Source: JAKFEW01 sp036675505 (lineage in GTDB: Bacteria > Cyanobacteriota > Sericytochromatia > S15B-MN24 > JAQBPE01). From it: a stretch of DNA of 64,000 nt. The position numbers and the translations under genes were made by a program. The stretch lies in NCBI GenBank assembly GCA_036675505.1, contig JAKFEW010000061.1, positions 71,306 through 135,305 on the forward strand, given 5' to 3'. Under the pieces are notes generated by a model, which was not told where the DNA came from, made no database searches, and saw only the letters and a list, made by a program, of their open reading frames with translations. Each line of letters opens with the position of its first letter. The first letter of the stretch is position 1. This document shows positions 1 to 7,831 of the stretch, piece after piece.

Positions 1-1179
1 CTGCCGCGCGGGCGCTTCCCGCTGGTCTGGGCTGCCCACACCACGAGCCAGCTCGGCGATCGCGTGCACCAGCTCGCGCTCACGTGGTGGACGCTGCAGG
101 TGACCGGCTCGCTGGCCTATACGGGGGCGATGCTGATCGCGACGACGCTGCCCGCCGTGCTGCTCGGGCCGGTCGCGGGCACCGTGGCCGACCGGGTGGA
201 TCGCAAGGCGCTGCTGGTGCTGTGCGACCTGCTGCGCGCTGGGCTCGCCGTCGGCCTGGCGCTGCTGGCGTTCCAGGGCGCGCTGAGCGTGGCGGTGGCG
301 CTCGCGCTCTCGGCGGCCCTCGCCGCCGTCTCGGCGTTCTTCGCGCCGGCCGCGATGGCCCTGGTGCCGACGATCGTGGCGGAGGAGGAGGTGCTGCGAG
401 CGACCTCGCTCATGGAGGCGAGCGTGCAGGGCGCGGCGATCGCCGGCCCGGCGCTGGGCGGCATCGTCGTGGCCGCTTTCGGCGCCGAGGGCGCCTTCGG
501 CCTGAACGGCCTCACCTTCCTCGCCTCGGCGGCCCTGCTGCTGCTGGTGGCCTTCCCGCCGAGGCCGGCCGGTGGCGCCCACGAGCCGTTCTTCCACGCG
601 ATGGGCGGCGGCTTCCGCCTGCTGCGCGCCGAGCCCACGATCGCGGGCGTGCTCGCAACCTTCGCGGCCGTGAACGTCTTCACGATGCCCGTGATCCTGT
701 TCCTGCCGTATTTCGCGAAGGATGTCTTCCGGGTCGGCGCCGCCGGGCTCGGCTGGATGGAGGCCGCGCTCGGGCTGGGGATGCTCGCCGCGGCGCTGTT
801 CTGGGCCGCGCGCCGGGGCACGCGGCCGTTCCCGGTCGTGGCGGGCGGCATCGCGGGCGTGGGGCTGGCGATCGCCGCCATGGGGCTCTGGCCGGCCTAC
901 GCCGTGCACCTCGCGGCGCTGGCCGTGGCAGGGGCGTGCATGGGGAGCGTCAACGTGGTGGTGGTGGCCTGGTTCCAGTCGCGCGTGCCGGCGACGGAGG
1001 CCGGGCGGTTCTTCGGGCTTCTGACCAGCGTGTGTGCGGGGCTGGTCCCGCTGTCGTTCGGGGTGTACGGCCTGCTCGCGGGGGCGTTCGATCCGGCCTG
1101 GCTGCTGGTGGCGAACGCGGGGGCGATCGGCCTGCTGGCCGTGGCCCTCGCCATGATCCCGGGCTTCCGCGCGGCCTGA
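1..1179 (+). CDS. MFS exporter, 5' end cut by the window
   Basis: This is a major facilitator superfamily permease of the inner membrane, most like the MFS_3/EntS-type drug or siderophore exporters. The reading frame is open from base 1 and begins mid-protein with LVWAAHTTSQLGDRVHQLAL, the usual first-helix region of this family, so only the start is missing. A GTG at 64 is internal and not the true start. The family's loop 2-3 motif appears as GTVADRVDRK, and alternating hydrophobic segments continue to the end at FRAA. The substrate cannot be told from sequence. The next gene on the same strand is the small lipoprotein-like ORF at 1325, which has its own promoter-like signal and Shine-Dalgarno (SD) sequence, so no operon link is indicated. 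Confidence 0.88.
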   Translation: MPRGRFPLVWAAHTTSQLGDRVHQLALTWWTLQVTGSLAYTGAMLIATTLPAVLLGPVAGTVADRVDRKALLVLCDLLRAGLAVGLALLAFQGALSVAVALALSAALAAVSAFFAPAAMALVPTIVAEEEVLRATSLMEASVQGAAIAGPALGGIVVAAFGAEGAFGLNGLTFLASAALLLLVAFPPRPAGGAHEPFFHAMGGGFRLLRAEPTIAGVLATFAAVNVFTMPVILFLPYFAKDVFRVGAAGLGWMEAALGLGMLAAALFWAARRGTRPFPVVAGGIAGVGLAIAAMGLWPAYAVHLAALAVAGACMGSVNVVVVAWFQSRVPATEAGRFFGLLTSVCAGLVPLSFGVYGLLAGAFDPAWLLVANAGAIGLLAVALAMIPGFRAA

Positions 1180-1219
1180 TCGCCTGGCGCCGGCCACCGG
1201 CGCGGGAACACCCAAACTG

Positions 1220-1247
1220 TTTACAACTCCTTGGGCTCGAGTTATCC
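1220..1247 (+). promoter_or_regulatory. Candidate sigma-70 promoter for the small lipoprotein ORF
   Basis: A TTTACA at 1220-1225 and TTATCC at 1242-1247 are separated by 16 bp in an AT-richer patch between the MFS gene and the ORF at 1325. Spacing fits a housekeeping promoter but the -10 match is only partial. Confidence 0.35.
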
Positions 1248-1324
1248 AGTCCTTTACCGATCGCGACGGCGATCGGGCGATAGGGAGCCCGAGGCCCACC
1301 CGGGCCATGAAGGAGCCAACATTC

Positions 1325-1480
1325 ATGCGGATCATCCACTGGGGAGCGGTGTTGGGCACGGGGGCGGCGTTGCGGGGTTGTGGCCCTGACGGCGAGCCGA
1401 CCGACGCGTTCCCCGGGACGCCCGAGGAGCCCGCGGTCGAAACGCGCCCGGTGCGCAGCCGGACGGGGCAGTTGTCTTAA
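1325..1480 (+). CDS. Small predicted lipoprotein, 51 aa
   Basis: This is a 51-residue ORF starting at an ATG preceded by a good SD (GAAGGAG at 1309-1315, 9 nt away). It begins MRIIHWGAVLGTGAALRGCG, a short hydrophobic segment followed by LRGC, which resembles a lipobox although Arg at -2 is unusual. The rest is short, acidic and proline-rich, ending at TAA 1478-1480. No family is recognised. It lies between the MFS gene and the lipoprotein at 1616 and its stop codon overlaps the first TTAAAC box of the next regulatory region. It could be a genuine microprotein or a decayed lipoprotein signal region. The SD and signal-like start are the only support. Confidence 0.45.
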   Translation: MRIIHWGAVLGTGAALRGCGPDGEPTDAFPGTPEEPAVETRPVRSRTGQLS

Positions 1481-1533
1481 ACAATTTTTAAACCGATCCT
1501 ATCTTTTCCTTTACCTTTTAACGCGGCGTTAAC
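1477..1533 (+). promoter_or_regulatory. Array of TTAAC/TTAAAC boxes with 11-bp period
   Basis: TTAAAC occurs at 1477 and again at 1488, and TTAAC at 1518 and again at 1529. Both pairs have exactly 11 bp between starts, inside the only AT-rich stretch upstream of the lipoprotein at 1616. Direct repeats with an 11-bp period are typical binding sites of OmpR/PhoB-family regulators, and CTTAACCT is the cyanobacterial Pho-box half-site. The regulator is inferred, not shown. Confidence 0.5.
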
Positions 1534-1615
1534 CTCGATAGAGAGGGTGTAGCGCCGCAACGCTTTTGTAAGCAAACCCGCTGCCTGACCGCGCAGCTTT
1601 CGGAGGAATCTTCCC

Positions 1616-2365
1616 GTGATGCAGACCCGCGTCTTCACAGCCCTCACAGCCGCTCTCCTCCTGACCGCCTGCGGCGCCCAGAGCATGCCCGGCGCCATCC
1701 GCGCCTCGAGCGGCCAATTCGACACGCTGCGCCGCACCAAGCCGGCGCCGGCCGCCCAGGCGATCGACTTCGCCCACCTGGTGGTGAACGACGTCAGCGG
1801 TCTGCGCGATGGTGGCACGATCATCGCCAAGGGCTACGTCACCCGCTCGACCTACGTGACCGTGAAGTTCGACGGCGCGCTCTCGAGCAAGACCCGCGGC
1901 ACGATCTTCGTCGAGTCGCACGACTTCATGCAGCCGGAAGGCGCGCTCCGCCCGGCCCTGGCCGAGGAGCTCGCCCCGCTCGCCAAGGGCATCAAGGGCA
2001 ACCTGACCCGCGCCGGCGCGAACATCGACGTGAAGACCCTGGCCCGCCTGGCCGAGGTCGCCGAGCAGCAGGCCGCCGAGCCCGCCGCCCCGGCCGCCGG
2101 CAAGGTCACCGGCCTCGCGATCGAGAAGCTGCCCGTGCGCTGCCCCTGCTTCGAGCTGAAGGCGACCTACGACGGCAAGGCACTCGCGGTGCGCTTCGAG
2201 GGCATGCCCGGCGGCTACACCATCGAGACCGTCGAGCTCGGCGGCCGCCAGCTGACCGGCGCCGACCGCGCGCCGATCGCCGCCGCCCTCAAGGCCGCCG
2301 CTGCCGACGCCGGCACGCGCGCCGGCATGGTCGAGGACATCGCGGACGCGATGCTCGCCAACTGA
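1616..2365 (+). CDS. Predicted lipoprotein of unknown function, 249 aa
   Basis: An exported lipoprotein. The N-terminus MMQTRVFTALTAALLLTACG has a basic residue, a hydrophobic core and an LTAC lipobox, so the mature protein would start at Cys19. No known domain is recognised. The body has a predicted mixed alpha/beta character with a long alanine-rich helical stretch around residues 120-165, then a CPCFELKATYDGK segment with a Cys pair near residue 180. The start may be GTG 1616 or ATG 1619, because the SD GGAGG at 1602-1606 serves either. Upstream lie paired 11-bp TTAAC boxes, and a strong terminator follows 18 nt after the stop, so it is a single-gene transcript. Confidence 0.72.
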   Translation: MMQTRVFTALTAALLLTACGAQSMPGAIRASSGQFDTLRRTKPAPAAQAIDFAHLVVNDVSGLRDGGTIIAKGYVTRSTYVTVKFDGALSSKTRGTIFVESHDFMQPEGALRPALAEELAPLAKGIKGNLTRAGANIDVKTLARLAEVAEQQAAEPAAPAAGKVTGLAIEKLPVRCPCFELKATYDGKALAVRFEGMPGGYTIETVELGGRQLTGADRAPIAAALKAAAADAGTRAGMVEDIADAMLAN

Positions 2366-2383
2366 GCGCCGACGCCAGGACCG

Positions 2384-2414
2384 ACGGCCACGCCCCTGAA
2401 AGGGGCGTGGCCGT
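2384..2414 (+). terminator. Intrinsic terminator of the lipoprotein at 1616
   Basis: A perfect 14-bp stem (2384-2397 with 2401-2414) closes a 3-nt GAA loop and runs into TTTT. It sits 18 nt past the stop codon. Confidence 0.9.
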
Positions 2415-2568
2415 TTTCCATGGGAGCCCCGGTCCTGGCAACAGGGAACCTCCGGTCGCATGGTCTCGTCCGAACCACGGACGCGGCTCTGTCCGAGCAG
2501 CAGTCGAGCGTCCATTGGGTACAAGAATGTGCCCGCAGAGGCGCCCCACTGACCGAAGAGGACCATCC

Positions 2569-3975
2569 ATGCGTTACCATTCACCTGCCCTCGCGCTCGC
2601 CGCCGCCCTCGCGCTGGCCGGGTGCGTGGTGGCCGATCTGCCCTCCCAGCCGGGCGCATCGCCGGCCGCCGGGGCCCCGGCCACAGGCTCCCCGGCTGCC
2701 GGCGCGCCGGTGGCCACCGGCGACGACGAGGACCAGGGCTTCGCCGACCTGCCTGACGAGCCCGAGGCCGTCGCGGGCGAGGAGCAGGAGGGGGCGGCCA
2801 AGAAGCCGGCCAACAAGATGGTCGACGTGGCGGGCGCGCCTGGCGACTGGGCCGATGCGGCGGTCGACGGCCAGGGCCCAGCGGCGCGCTTCCGGCCGCC
2901 CAGCGGCCTCGCCTGGAACCCGAAGGCGGGCACGATCGTGGTGTTGGACAGCGGCGCGACGCCAGACCAGGCCCGGATCCGCCGCGTGACGAGCAAGGGC
3001 GTCGTCACGTCGATCCCGCTCACCGAGCTGGTCCCGCTCGCGAAGGGCGAGACGGTCGCGGATCTGGCCGAGATCGCGGCGGACGCGGATGGCGATTACT
3101 GGTTTACGCAGCGTCACCGCGTCCTCGTGACGGGCGACGACGGGGAAAGCGAGGTCGTTGTCGGCGTCACGGACGAGCGGGAATACGGCACCCACCTCTT
3201 CGACAGCATGTCCGGTATGGCGATCGGGCCGGACGGCAAGGCTTACCTCGCGATTCGCCATGAGCCTTACGAGGGCGAAGACCTCTGCCCCGATGATCTG
3301 GGAGATCAGGTTTATTGCAGCGGGGACGAGGGGCCCGTCGAGCCCGACGACGGCGAGCCGACCGACGAGTACGGGTTGCAAAGCAACTATGACGATGAAA
3401 CCAGCCACGCGATCATCCGGGTGGACTCCGCGACGGGCAAAGCCGAGACGATCGCCGGCGGCGGCGATCTGGGTTACCTGGATGGCCCCGGTGACGCCGC
3501 CCAGTTCGGCGAGGACACGAACGATCCGAGCGGCGGCGGCGAGGGGCTCGCGGGCATCGTTGTCGCGTCTACCGGCGACGTCTTCGTGGCCGACCCCTTC
3601 AACCACTGCATCCGCCGTATCGCTGCGGGCCAGGCGGGCTTCCCGGTCACGACCTTCGCCGGTAACCCCCAGGCCGACCCCCAAGGCCCCAGCTGGAAAT
3701 CGGGCACCGGCAAGGCCGCGGTGATCCTGACGCCGACCCACCTCGCGGTGGACGGGAAAAACAACCTGTACGTCATCAACGAAGGGGTCCTCGACCCGTC
3801 ATCCCGGTCGCCGAAGGGCGGTTGGACCCTCCAGCGCGTCACGCCGACCGGCAAGGTCAGAATGATCTACGAAGGCAAGGGCGCGGGCACCGTGGACGGC
3901 CTGGCGGTGAGCCCCAAGGGTGTCGTCTATCTCGCGCTCGACGGCGCCATCAGGAAGGTCGTCGCGAACAGGTAG
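2569..3975 (+). CDS. NHL/beta-propeller lipoprotein, 468 aa
   Basis: A lipoprotein with a beta-propeller body. ATG 2569 is preferred: an SD-like GAAGAGGA precedes it, and the protein then opens with a signal peptide ending in the lipobox LAGC. The in-frame GTG at 2407 lies inside the upstream terminator. After an Ala/Pro/Gly linker and an acidic stretch, propeller blades resemble NHL repeats: AARFRPPSGLAWNP, MSGMAIGPDGKAYLAI, DGPGDAAQFGE, GDVFVADPFNHCIRRI and PTHLAVDGKNNLYVINE. NHL proteins usually serve as binding scaffolds or occasionally lyases; no catalytic site is evident. Acidic loops rich in DDGE could bind Ca2+. It is monocistronic, followed by a terminator. Confidence 0.8.
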   Translation: MRYHSPALALAAALALAGCVVADLPSQPGASPAAGAPATGSPAAGAPVATGDDEDQGFADLPDEPEAVAGEEQEGAAKKPANKMVDVAGAPGDWADAAVDGQGPAARFRPPSGLAWNPKAGTIVVLDSGATPDQARIRRVTSKGVVTSIPLTELVPLAKGETVADLAEIAADADGDYWFTQRHRVLVTGDDGESEVVVGVTDEREYGTHLFDSMSGMAIGPDGKAYLAIRHEPYEGEDLCPDDLGDQVYCSGDEGPVEPDDGEPTDEYGLQSNYDDETSHAIIRVDSATGKAETIAGGGDLGYLDGPGDAAQFGEDTNDPSGGGEGLAGIVVASTGDVFVADPFNHCIRRIAAGQAGFPVTTFAGNPQADPQGPSWKSGTGKAAVILTPTHLAVDGKNNLYVINEGVLDPSSRSPKGGWTLQRVTPTGKVRMIYEGKGAGTVDGLAVSPKGVVYLALDGAIRKVVANR

Positions 3976-3993
3976 CTGCCAGGCGCCATGAAG

Positions 3994-4023
3994 AACCGCC
4001 CCGGCCATTTGGCCGGGGCGGTT
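3994..4023 (+). terminator. Intrinsic terminator after the NHL lipoprotein
   Basis: A 13-bp GC-rich stem (3994-4006 with 4011-4023) with loop ATTT ends in TTT. It lies between convergent genes and could stop transcription from both sides. Confidence 0.8.
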
Positions 4024-4048
4024 TCATGATCGGCTCAGGCGCCGGGCC

Positions 4049-4732
4049 TTAGCACCAACGCAGCTTGCGGCAGAGGTTCGACAGGAACTTCTTCACCTTG
4101 CGGCGGGTGTTCTTGTACGCGCGCTTCACGGCCTTGTAGAGCTTGCTCTCCTGGATCGCGGACAGCAGGCGGTTGCGGCTGCCGACGCGGGCCTGGCCGC
4201 CCCACATCGCCGAAAGCTCGCCTTCCTGCGCGACGCTCTCCTTCTCTTCGAGGATGGTGACCTCGTCGAGGTCCATCCCGAGCGCCTCGGCCTTCTGGAC
4301 GCGCTTCTTGACCTGCGCCTGGTCGGGGGTCATCTCGTCGAGCTCCTCGGTGAGGGTCTCTTCGTATTCCTCGGCCTGGTAGGCGGTGACGGCCTTCATC
4401 TCGCCGCGCAGCTCCTGCAGATCGTCGATTTCCTGCAGCAGGAACTCGTACGCCGCGTCGGCGTCGGTGCGGGCAATCTTCTGCACCATCAGCGTGCGCG
4501 CCGCGATCGAGCGCCACTTGGTCTCGTTGAACTCGGTGATGTACTTCTTGGCGCGGGACTCGGCCTGCGCGCGGGTCTCTTTCCGGTTCTTGGCTTCCAG
4601 CTTCACGCCCTGCGTGGCGGCGGCGGCCTTCGTGATCGCGGGACGATCGGGCGTCATGCCGCAACCGGCGAGGAAGCTGAGGGCCAGCGTGACGGAGACG
4701 AGCGGAGCCACGGCGAGGAGCTTGCGGGACAT
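4049..4732 (-). CDS. Predicted helical lipoprotein, 227 aa
   Basis: A secreted lipoprotein of unknown function. It starts MSRKLLAVAPLVS and reaches the lipobox FLAGC at about residue 24. The mature part is charged and almost wholly helical, with many Glu, Lys and Arg residues, and ends in a very basic tail (YKAVKRAYKNTRRKVKKFLS, then NLCRKLRWC). There are two adjacent ATGs. The SD AGGAGG is only 2 nt from the first and 5 nt from the second, so the second (4732) is chosen. A clear promoter lies upstream at 4809-4837. No homologous family is recognised. The helical charge pattern suggests a periplasmic scaffold or coiled-coil protein. Confidence 0.72.
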   Translation of the reverse strand: MSRKLLAVAPLVSVTLALSFLAGCGMTPDRPAITKAAAATQGVKLEAKNRKETRAQAESRAKKYITEFNETKWRSIAARTLMVQKIARTDADAAYEFLLQEIDDLQELRGEMKAVTAYQAEEYEETLTEELDEMTPDQAQVKKRVQKAEALGMDLDEVTILEEKESVAQEGELSAMWGGQARVGSRNRLLSAIQESKLYKAVKRAYKNTRRKVKKFLSNLCRKLRWC

Positions 4733-4808
4733 CATGACCTCCTGGGCAGGGGGGGACGCGAGAGAGAAAGAGAGAGCGAGAGAACGTTTATTCAGTCCTT
4801 AATACCAG

Positions 4809-4837
4809 ATTATAGAAAGGTTAAGGCCGTGAGTAAA
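4809..4837 (-). promoter_or_regulatory. Sigma-70 promoter for the helical lipoprotein
   Basis: On the minus strand TTTACT and TATAAT are separated by 17 bp, with the -10 at plus-strand 4809-4814. This is the best housekeeping promoter match in the window and points at the gene starting at 4732. A TTAACC lies between the two hexamers. Confidence 0.75.
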
Positions 4838-4898
4838 CTGTTCGTAGCGAAATATATCGAATCGATTTTCCCACCCGGATCTGAGTGGCCATGCAGAT

Positions 4899-4926
4899 CG
4901 CCCCCCGCGCCGATGCGCGGGGGGCG
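4899..4926 (-). terminator. GC-rich hairpin downstream of the glycine-rich gene
   Basis: A perfect 12-bp inverted repeat (4899-4910 with 4915-4926, loop CGAT) lies 13 nt past the stop of the gene at 4940. There is no long U tract on the minus strand; on the plus strand TTTC follows. Confidence 0.6.
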
Positions 4927-4939
4927 TTTCGTCGCCTGG

Positions 4940-5395
4940 TCAGCGGCGCGGCGCGGGCGATCCCGGTGCCAGCGTCGGCTCGAGCGAGCCGCCGGGGCCG
5001 GCGTCGCCGCGGCGATCGGGCGGCGGCTCGAACCGGATCATCCAGGGACCCATCATGACGGGCGGCTCCGGATCGGTCCGCATGCCGCCACCACCCCCAC
5101 CGCCACCCGGCGGCGAAGGCGAAGGTGAGGCGCCCCCGACCGCGTCCACGCCGCGGCGGTTGCCGCCGTCGATCGGCAGGATCAGCGGCCCCCAGTCGGG
5201 GTAGGGGATGTCTTCCCGGCCGCCCCCGCCTCCGCCGCCGCCGCCATCGCCTGGATTGCCCGTCGCCGCGCTCGCGACCGGCAACGAGCCCTGCGAGGGC
5301 CCCGCGAGCCGCGTATCGCCGCGCACGTCGACCCCGCCCTGCGCGAAGAACATCGCCCCCAGCGCCAACCACCAACCCAGGCCGCCACGTGCCAT
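4940..5395 (-). CDS. Glycine/proline-rich secreted protein, 151 aa
   Basis: A small exported protein of unknown role. The N-terminus MARGGLGWWLALGAMFFAQG looks like a signal peptide. The rest is low complexity: a run of nine glycines near residue 52, a second run of eight near residue 97, and many Pro, Asp and Arg residues. A DIPYPDWGPLILPIDGG segment sits between the glycine runs and is the least repetitive part. The SD GGGAGGG lies 4 nt before the ATG. It is 48 nt downstream of the hydrolase gene on the same strand and could be the last gene of that run. Low complexity makes homology assignment unreliable. Confidence 0.55.
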   Translation of the reverse strand: MARGGLGWWLALGAMFFAQGGVDVRGDTRLAGPSQGSLPVASAATGNPGDGGGGGGGGGREDIPYPDWGPLILPIDGGNRRGVDAVGGASPSPSPPGGGGGGGGMRTDPEPPVMMGPWMIRFEPPPDRRGDAGPGGSLEPTLAPGSPAPRR

Positions 5396-5443
5396 CGCGC
5401 CCTCCCTTTTCCCCCCCGATTGTCACAGGCAGGGCGGGCCGGT

Positions 5444-6526
5444 TCAATGATCGCCTGGGTCCTGAAACACCTGCCGGAGATAGAGCAGGCTCACGTTCTC
5501 GGCCCAGAAGGCGTCCATCCAGGGCTCGCCGTCCGGCGGCCGCGTGGCCTCCATGAAGCCGACGTGGCCGCCCTTGGCGGTGTAGATCGGCGTGATCCAC
5601 GGGTTGGCGCGGATCGTGGCGTCGGCCTCGCGGAACATCCGGAACGGGATGAACGGGTCGTCCTCGGCCGCGACGATGAAGGTGGGCACGCGGATCTCGC
5701 CGAGGATGGGGCCCGCGCCCGCCCGCGTGTAGTAATCCTCGACGTCGCGGAAGCCGCCCATCGGTGCCGTGAAGCGCTCATCGAACTCGCGCAGGCGCCG
5801 GGCGCGGCGGGCCGCCTGGGTGCGCGCCGCGACGGCGGCATCGCCCGCATGCAACCGCTCGATCACCGCCAGCTTGCGGCGCAGCTTGAGCAGGAAGTAG
5901 TGGTCGTAGACCAGGTTCAGGCCCTTGCCGAGCGCTTCGTTGGCGAGGATGAAGTCGATCGGCGGGCTGATCGCCACGGCCGCGCCCAGCGCGGGCGGCG
6001 GGCTCGCCCCGTAGCCCGCCACCAGGCGCAGCAGCTTGTTCGCACCCAGCGAGACGCCGAGCAGCGCGAGCGGCCCTGCCACGTCGGCCGCGAGCGCCTG
6101 CACCACCGCATCGACGTCCTCGGTGGTCATGCCATGGTAGATGCGGCGGGCGAGCCCCTCGCCTTCGCCGCAGCCGCGGAAGTTCAGGCGCAATGAATGC
6201 CAGCCGAGCGCGTGGGCCTTCACGGACACGCCGCGCATGTAGTGGGCGTCGGCCGTGCCTTCGAGGCCGTGCAACAGCACGATCGTGGGGCGGGTGCGGC
6301 CAGGGTCGTCGGGGTGGAGGTGCAACCGCCCCGTCATCACGTCACCGTCAGGCAGCGCCAGCCGCCAGGGCCGGCCGACCGCGCGCCAGCCCGCCGCATG
6401 GGCGAGCGGCCGCGGGAAGACGGTGCCCCACATCGTCTGCACGTGCTGGTCGCCGAGCAGCGGGTGGGGCCGGAAGGGCGGCGGGGCGAAGCCCGCGAGG
6501 TCAGGTGCGGCGGTGAATGTCGACAA
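5444..6526 (-). CDS. YheT-type alpha/beta hydrolase, 360 aa
   Basis: A cytoplasmic alpha/beta-hydrolase of the YheT/embryogenesis-associated EMB8 family, likely an esterase with unknown substrate. Family marks are RPHPLLGDQHVQTMWGTVF near the start, the oxyanion region LLHGLEG, NFRGCGEGEG, and the nucleophile elbow GVSLGANKLL with Ser at its centre. The acid is probably in AAEDDPFIPF and the histidine in KGGHVGFME near the C-terminus, so the triad looks complete. The start is a TTG: the SD GAGGAGG overlaps the stop codon of the upstream MFS gene and lies 4 nt before it, which implies translational coupling. The length is slightly above the family norm. Confidence 0.88.
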   Translation of the reverse strand: MSTFTAAPDLAGFAPPPFRPHPLLGDQHVQTMWGTVFPRPLAHAAGWRAVGRPWRLALPDGDVMTGRLHLHPDDPGRTRPTIVLLHGLEGTADAHYMRGVSVKAHALGWHSLRLNFRGCGEGEGLARRIYHGMTTEDVDAVVQALAADVAGPLALLGVSLGANKLLRLVAGYGASPPPALGAAVAISPPIDFILANEALGKGLNLVYDHYFLLKLRRKLAVIERLHAGDAAVAARTQAARRARRLREFDERFTAPMGGFRDVEDYYTRAGAGPILGEIRVPTFIVAAEDDPFIPFRMFREADATIRANPWITPIYTAKGGHVGFMEATRPPDGEPWMDAFWAENVSLLYLRQVFQDPGDH

Positions 6527-6535
6527 ACGACCTCC

Positions 6536-7789
6536 TCAGACGCTGGGCGCGCCTTCGCGCCTGGACGGCGCGGGCGGCGCCGGCGGCGCCGGCGGCAGCG
6601 CCCGGTGCTCGATCCAGAGCGCGCCTGCGAGCGCCACAGCGCCCGCCATCAGCACCAACGACGTGGTGCCGAAGGCGGTGATCGGGCTGATCGTGAAGAG
6701 GATCGGCGTGGCGAGCGCGCCGACGAGCGTGCCGCCCGTCTTCACGGCCGTGACCAGGCCGATCACGCGTCCGCGCATGTCGTCGGGCGAAGTCTGGATG
6801 GTCAGCGTGTTCAGCGCCGGGTACGCGAACGCGAAGCCGATGCCCTCGAGCATGCAGAGCGCCAAGATCATGTACACGCTGCCGCTAAGCGCGTAGCCGC
6901 CTACCACGGTGGCCGAGAAGAAGGCGCCGAGCACCGCCGAGCGGCCGGGGCCGTAGCGGTCGATGATGCGGCCGGCCCATGGCCCGAAGATCACCGCAGG
7001 CACGGCGAAGAGCGTCCAGGTGAGCGCCACGTCCCAGTCCGAGGCGCCGAGGCGGGTCAGGAAGATCGGCCAGATCGTCAGGTACATGCCGAAGGCGAAG
7101 CCGCCGGCGCAGGCGCGCAGCGCGACGCCCGCGAGCAGCGTGCGGCGCACGTCGCCCCAGTGGCTGGGCGGTGGGGGCTCGACGTGGTGCGGCGCGGCCT
7201 TGACCACCGGGAGGTACGCCACCATCAGCGCGCCGATGGCGCACAGCACGGTCAGGATGATGAACAGCGTGCCCATGCCGAAGGTCATCTTGACGATGCC
7301 GCCGAAGGCCGGCCCCATCAGCAGGCCGAGGTTCTCGGCGATCGCGAGCTGGCTGATGCGCAGGCCCCGCTGCTCGGTCGGGTACCGATCCGCCACGTAG
7401 GCGAGCGCGGCCGGCAAGAAGCACGCAGCGGCGATGCCCTCGATCGCCCGCAGGACGATGAAGCCGACCGGCGTGGGCCAGAGCAGGAAGCCGACCGAGC
7501 AACAGGCGTACGTGAACAGCCCGGCGCCCATCAGCGGCCGCCGCCCGACCCAGTCCGAGAGCCTGCCGGCGCCATAGAGGAAAATCAGGTTCGTGACGAG
7601 GTAGGCCGCCGCCATCACGCCGATCACGTGGAGATCGGCCCCGTTCGCCTGGGCGTAGAGGGGCAGCAGCGGGATGACCGAAGTCACCCCGATCGAGGCC
7701 AGGACGGTGAGCCACCACACCAGGCCCTCGCGGCCTGGCGGGATGACGTTATTGAGGTGCCGCGAGGCACGCGCCACGAGTGAGCTCAC
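6536..7789 (-). CDS. MFS transporter, 417 aa
   Basis: An inner-membrane permease with about 12 hydrophobic segments, beginning with VWWLTVLASIGVTSVIPLLP. The family loop motif is GRLSDWVGRRPLM near residue 75, and a second-half counterpart is GRIIDRYGPGRSAVLG. The short hydrophilic middle loop near residue 200 contains a HHVEPPPPS stretch. The C-terminus is proline-rich and has no membrane character. The most likely start is GTG 7789, though no good SD is visible. Its stop codon is fused with the SD of the downstream hydrolase gene. It is 42 nt downstream of the outer-membrane-like gene, so the three form a probable operon. The substrate is unknown. Confidence 0.85.
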   Translation of the reverse strand: MSSLVARASRHLNNVIPPGREGLVWWLTVLASIGVTSVIPLLPLYAQANGADLHVIGVMAAAYLVTNLIFLYGAGRLSDWVGRRPLMGAGLFTYACCSVGFLLWPTPVGFIVLRAIEGIAAACFLPAALAYVADRYPTEQRGLRISQLAIAENLGLLMGPAFGGIVKMTFGMGTLFIILTVLCAIGALMVAYLPVVKAAPHHVEPPPPSHWGDVRRTLLAGVALRACAGGFAFGMYLTIWPIFLTRLGASDWDVALTWTLFAVPAVIFGPWAGRIIDRYGPGRSAVLGAFFSATVVGGYALSGSVYMILALCMLEGIGFAFAYPALNTLTIQTSPDDMRGRVIGLVTAVKTGGTLVGALATPILFTISPITAFGTTSLVLMAGAVALAGALWIEHRALPPAPPAPPAPSRREGAPSV

Positions 7790-7831
7790 GAGACGATCGT
7801 CACGGTCCGCGCCGGTAGGCGCAAGCGCCGC

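Noticed and set aside
2407..2568. GTG 2407 as start of the NHL lipoprotein
   Set aside because: It lies inside the terminator of the upstream gene, and only ATG 2569 gives a lipoprotein signal peptide.
4819..4837. TTAACC plus TTTACT upstream of the gene at 4732 as a further 11-bp box
   Set aside because: The two elements start 13 bp apart; TTTACT fits better as the -35 of a promoter with TATAAT.
5125..5556. Arg/Pro-rich plus-strand frame opposite the glycine-rich gene
   Set aside because: It is a reverse-strand shadow of glycine codons, without SD or signal.
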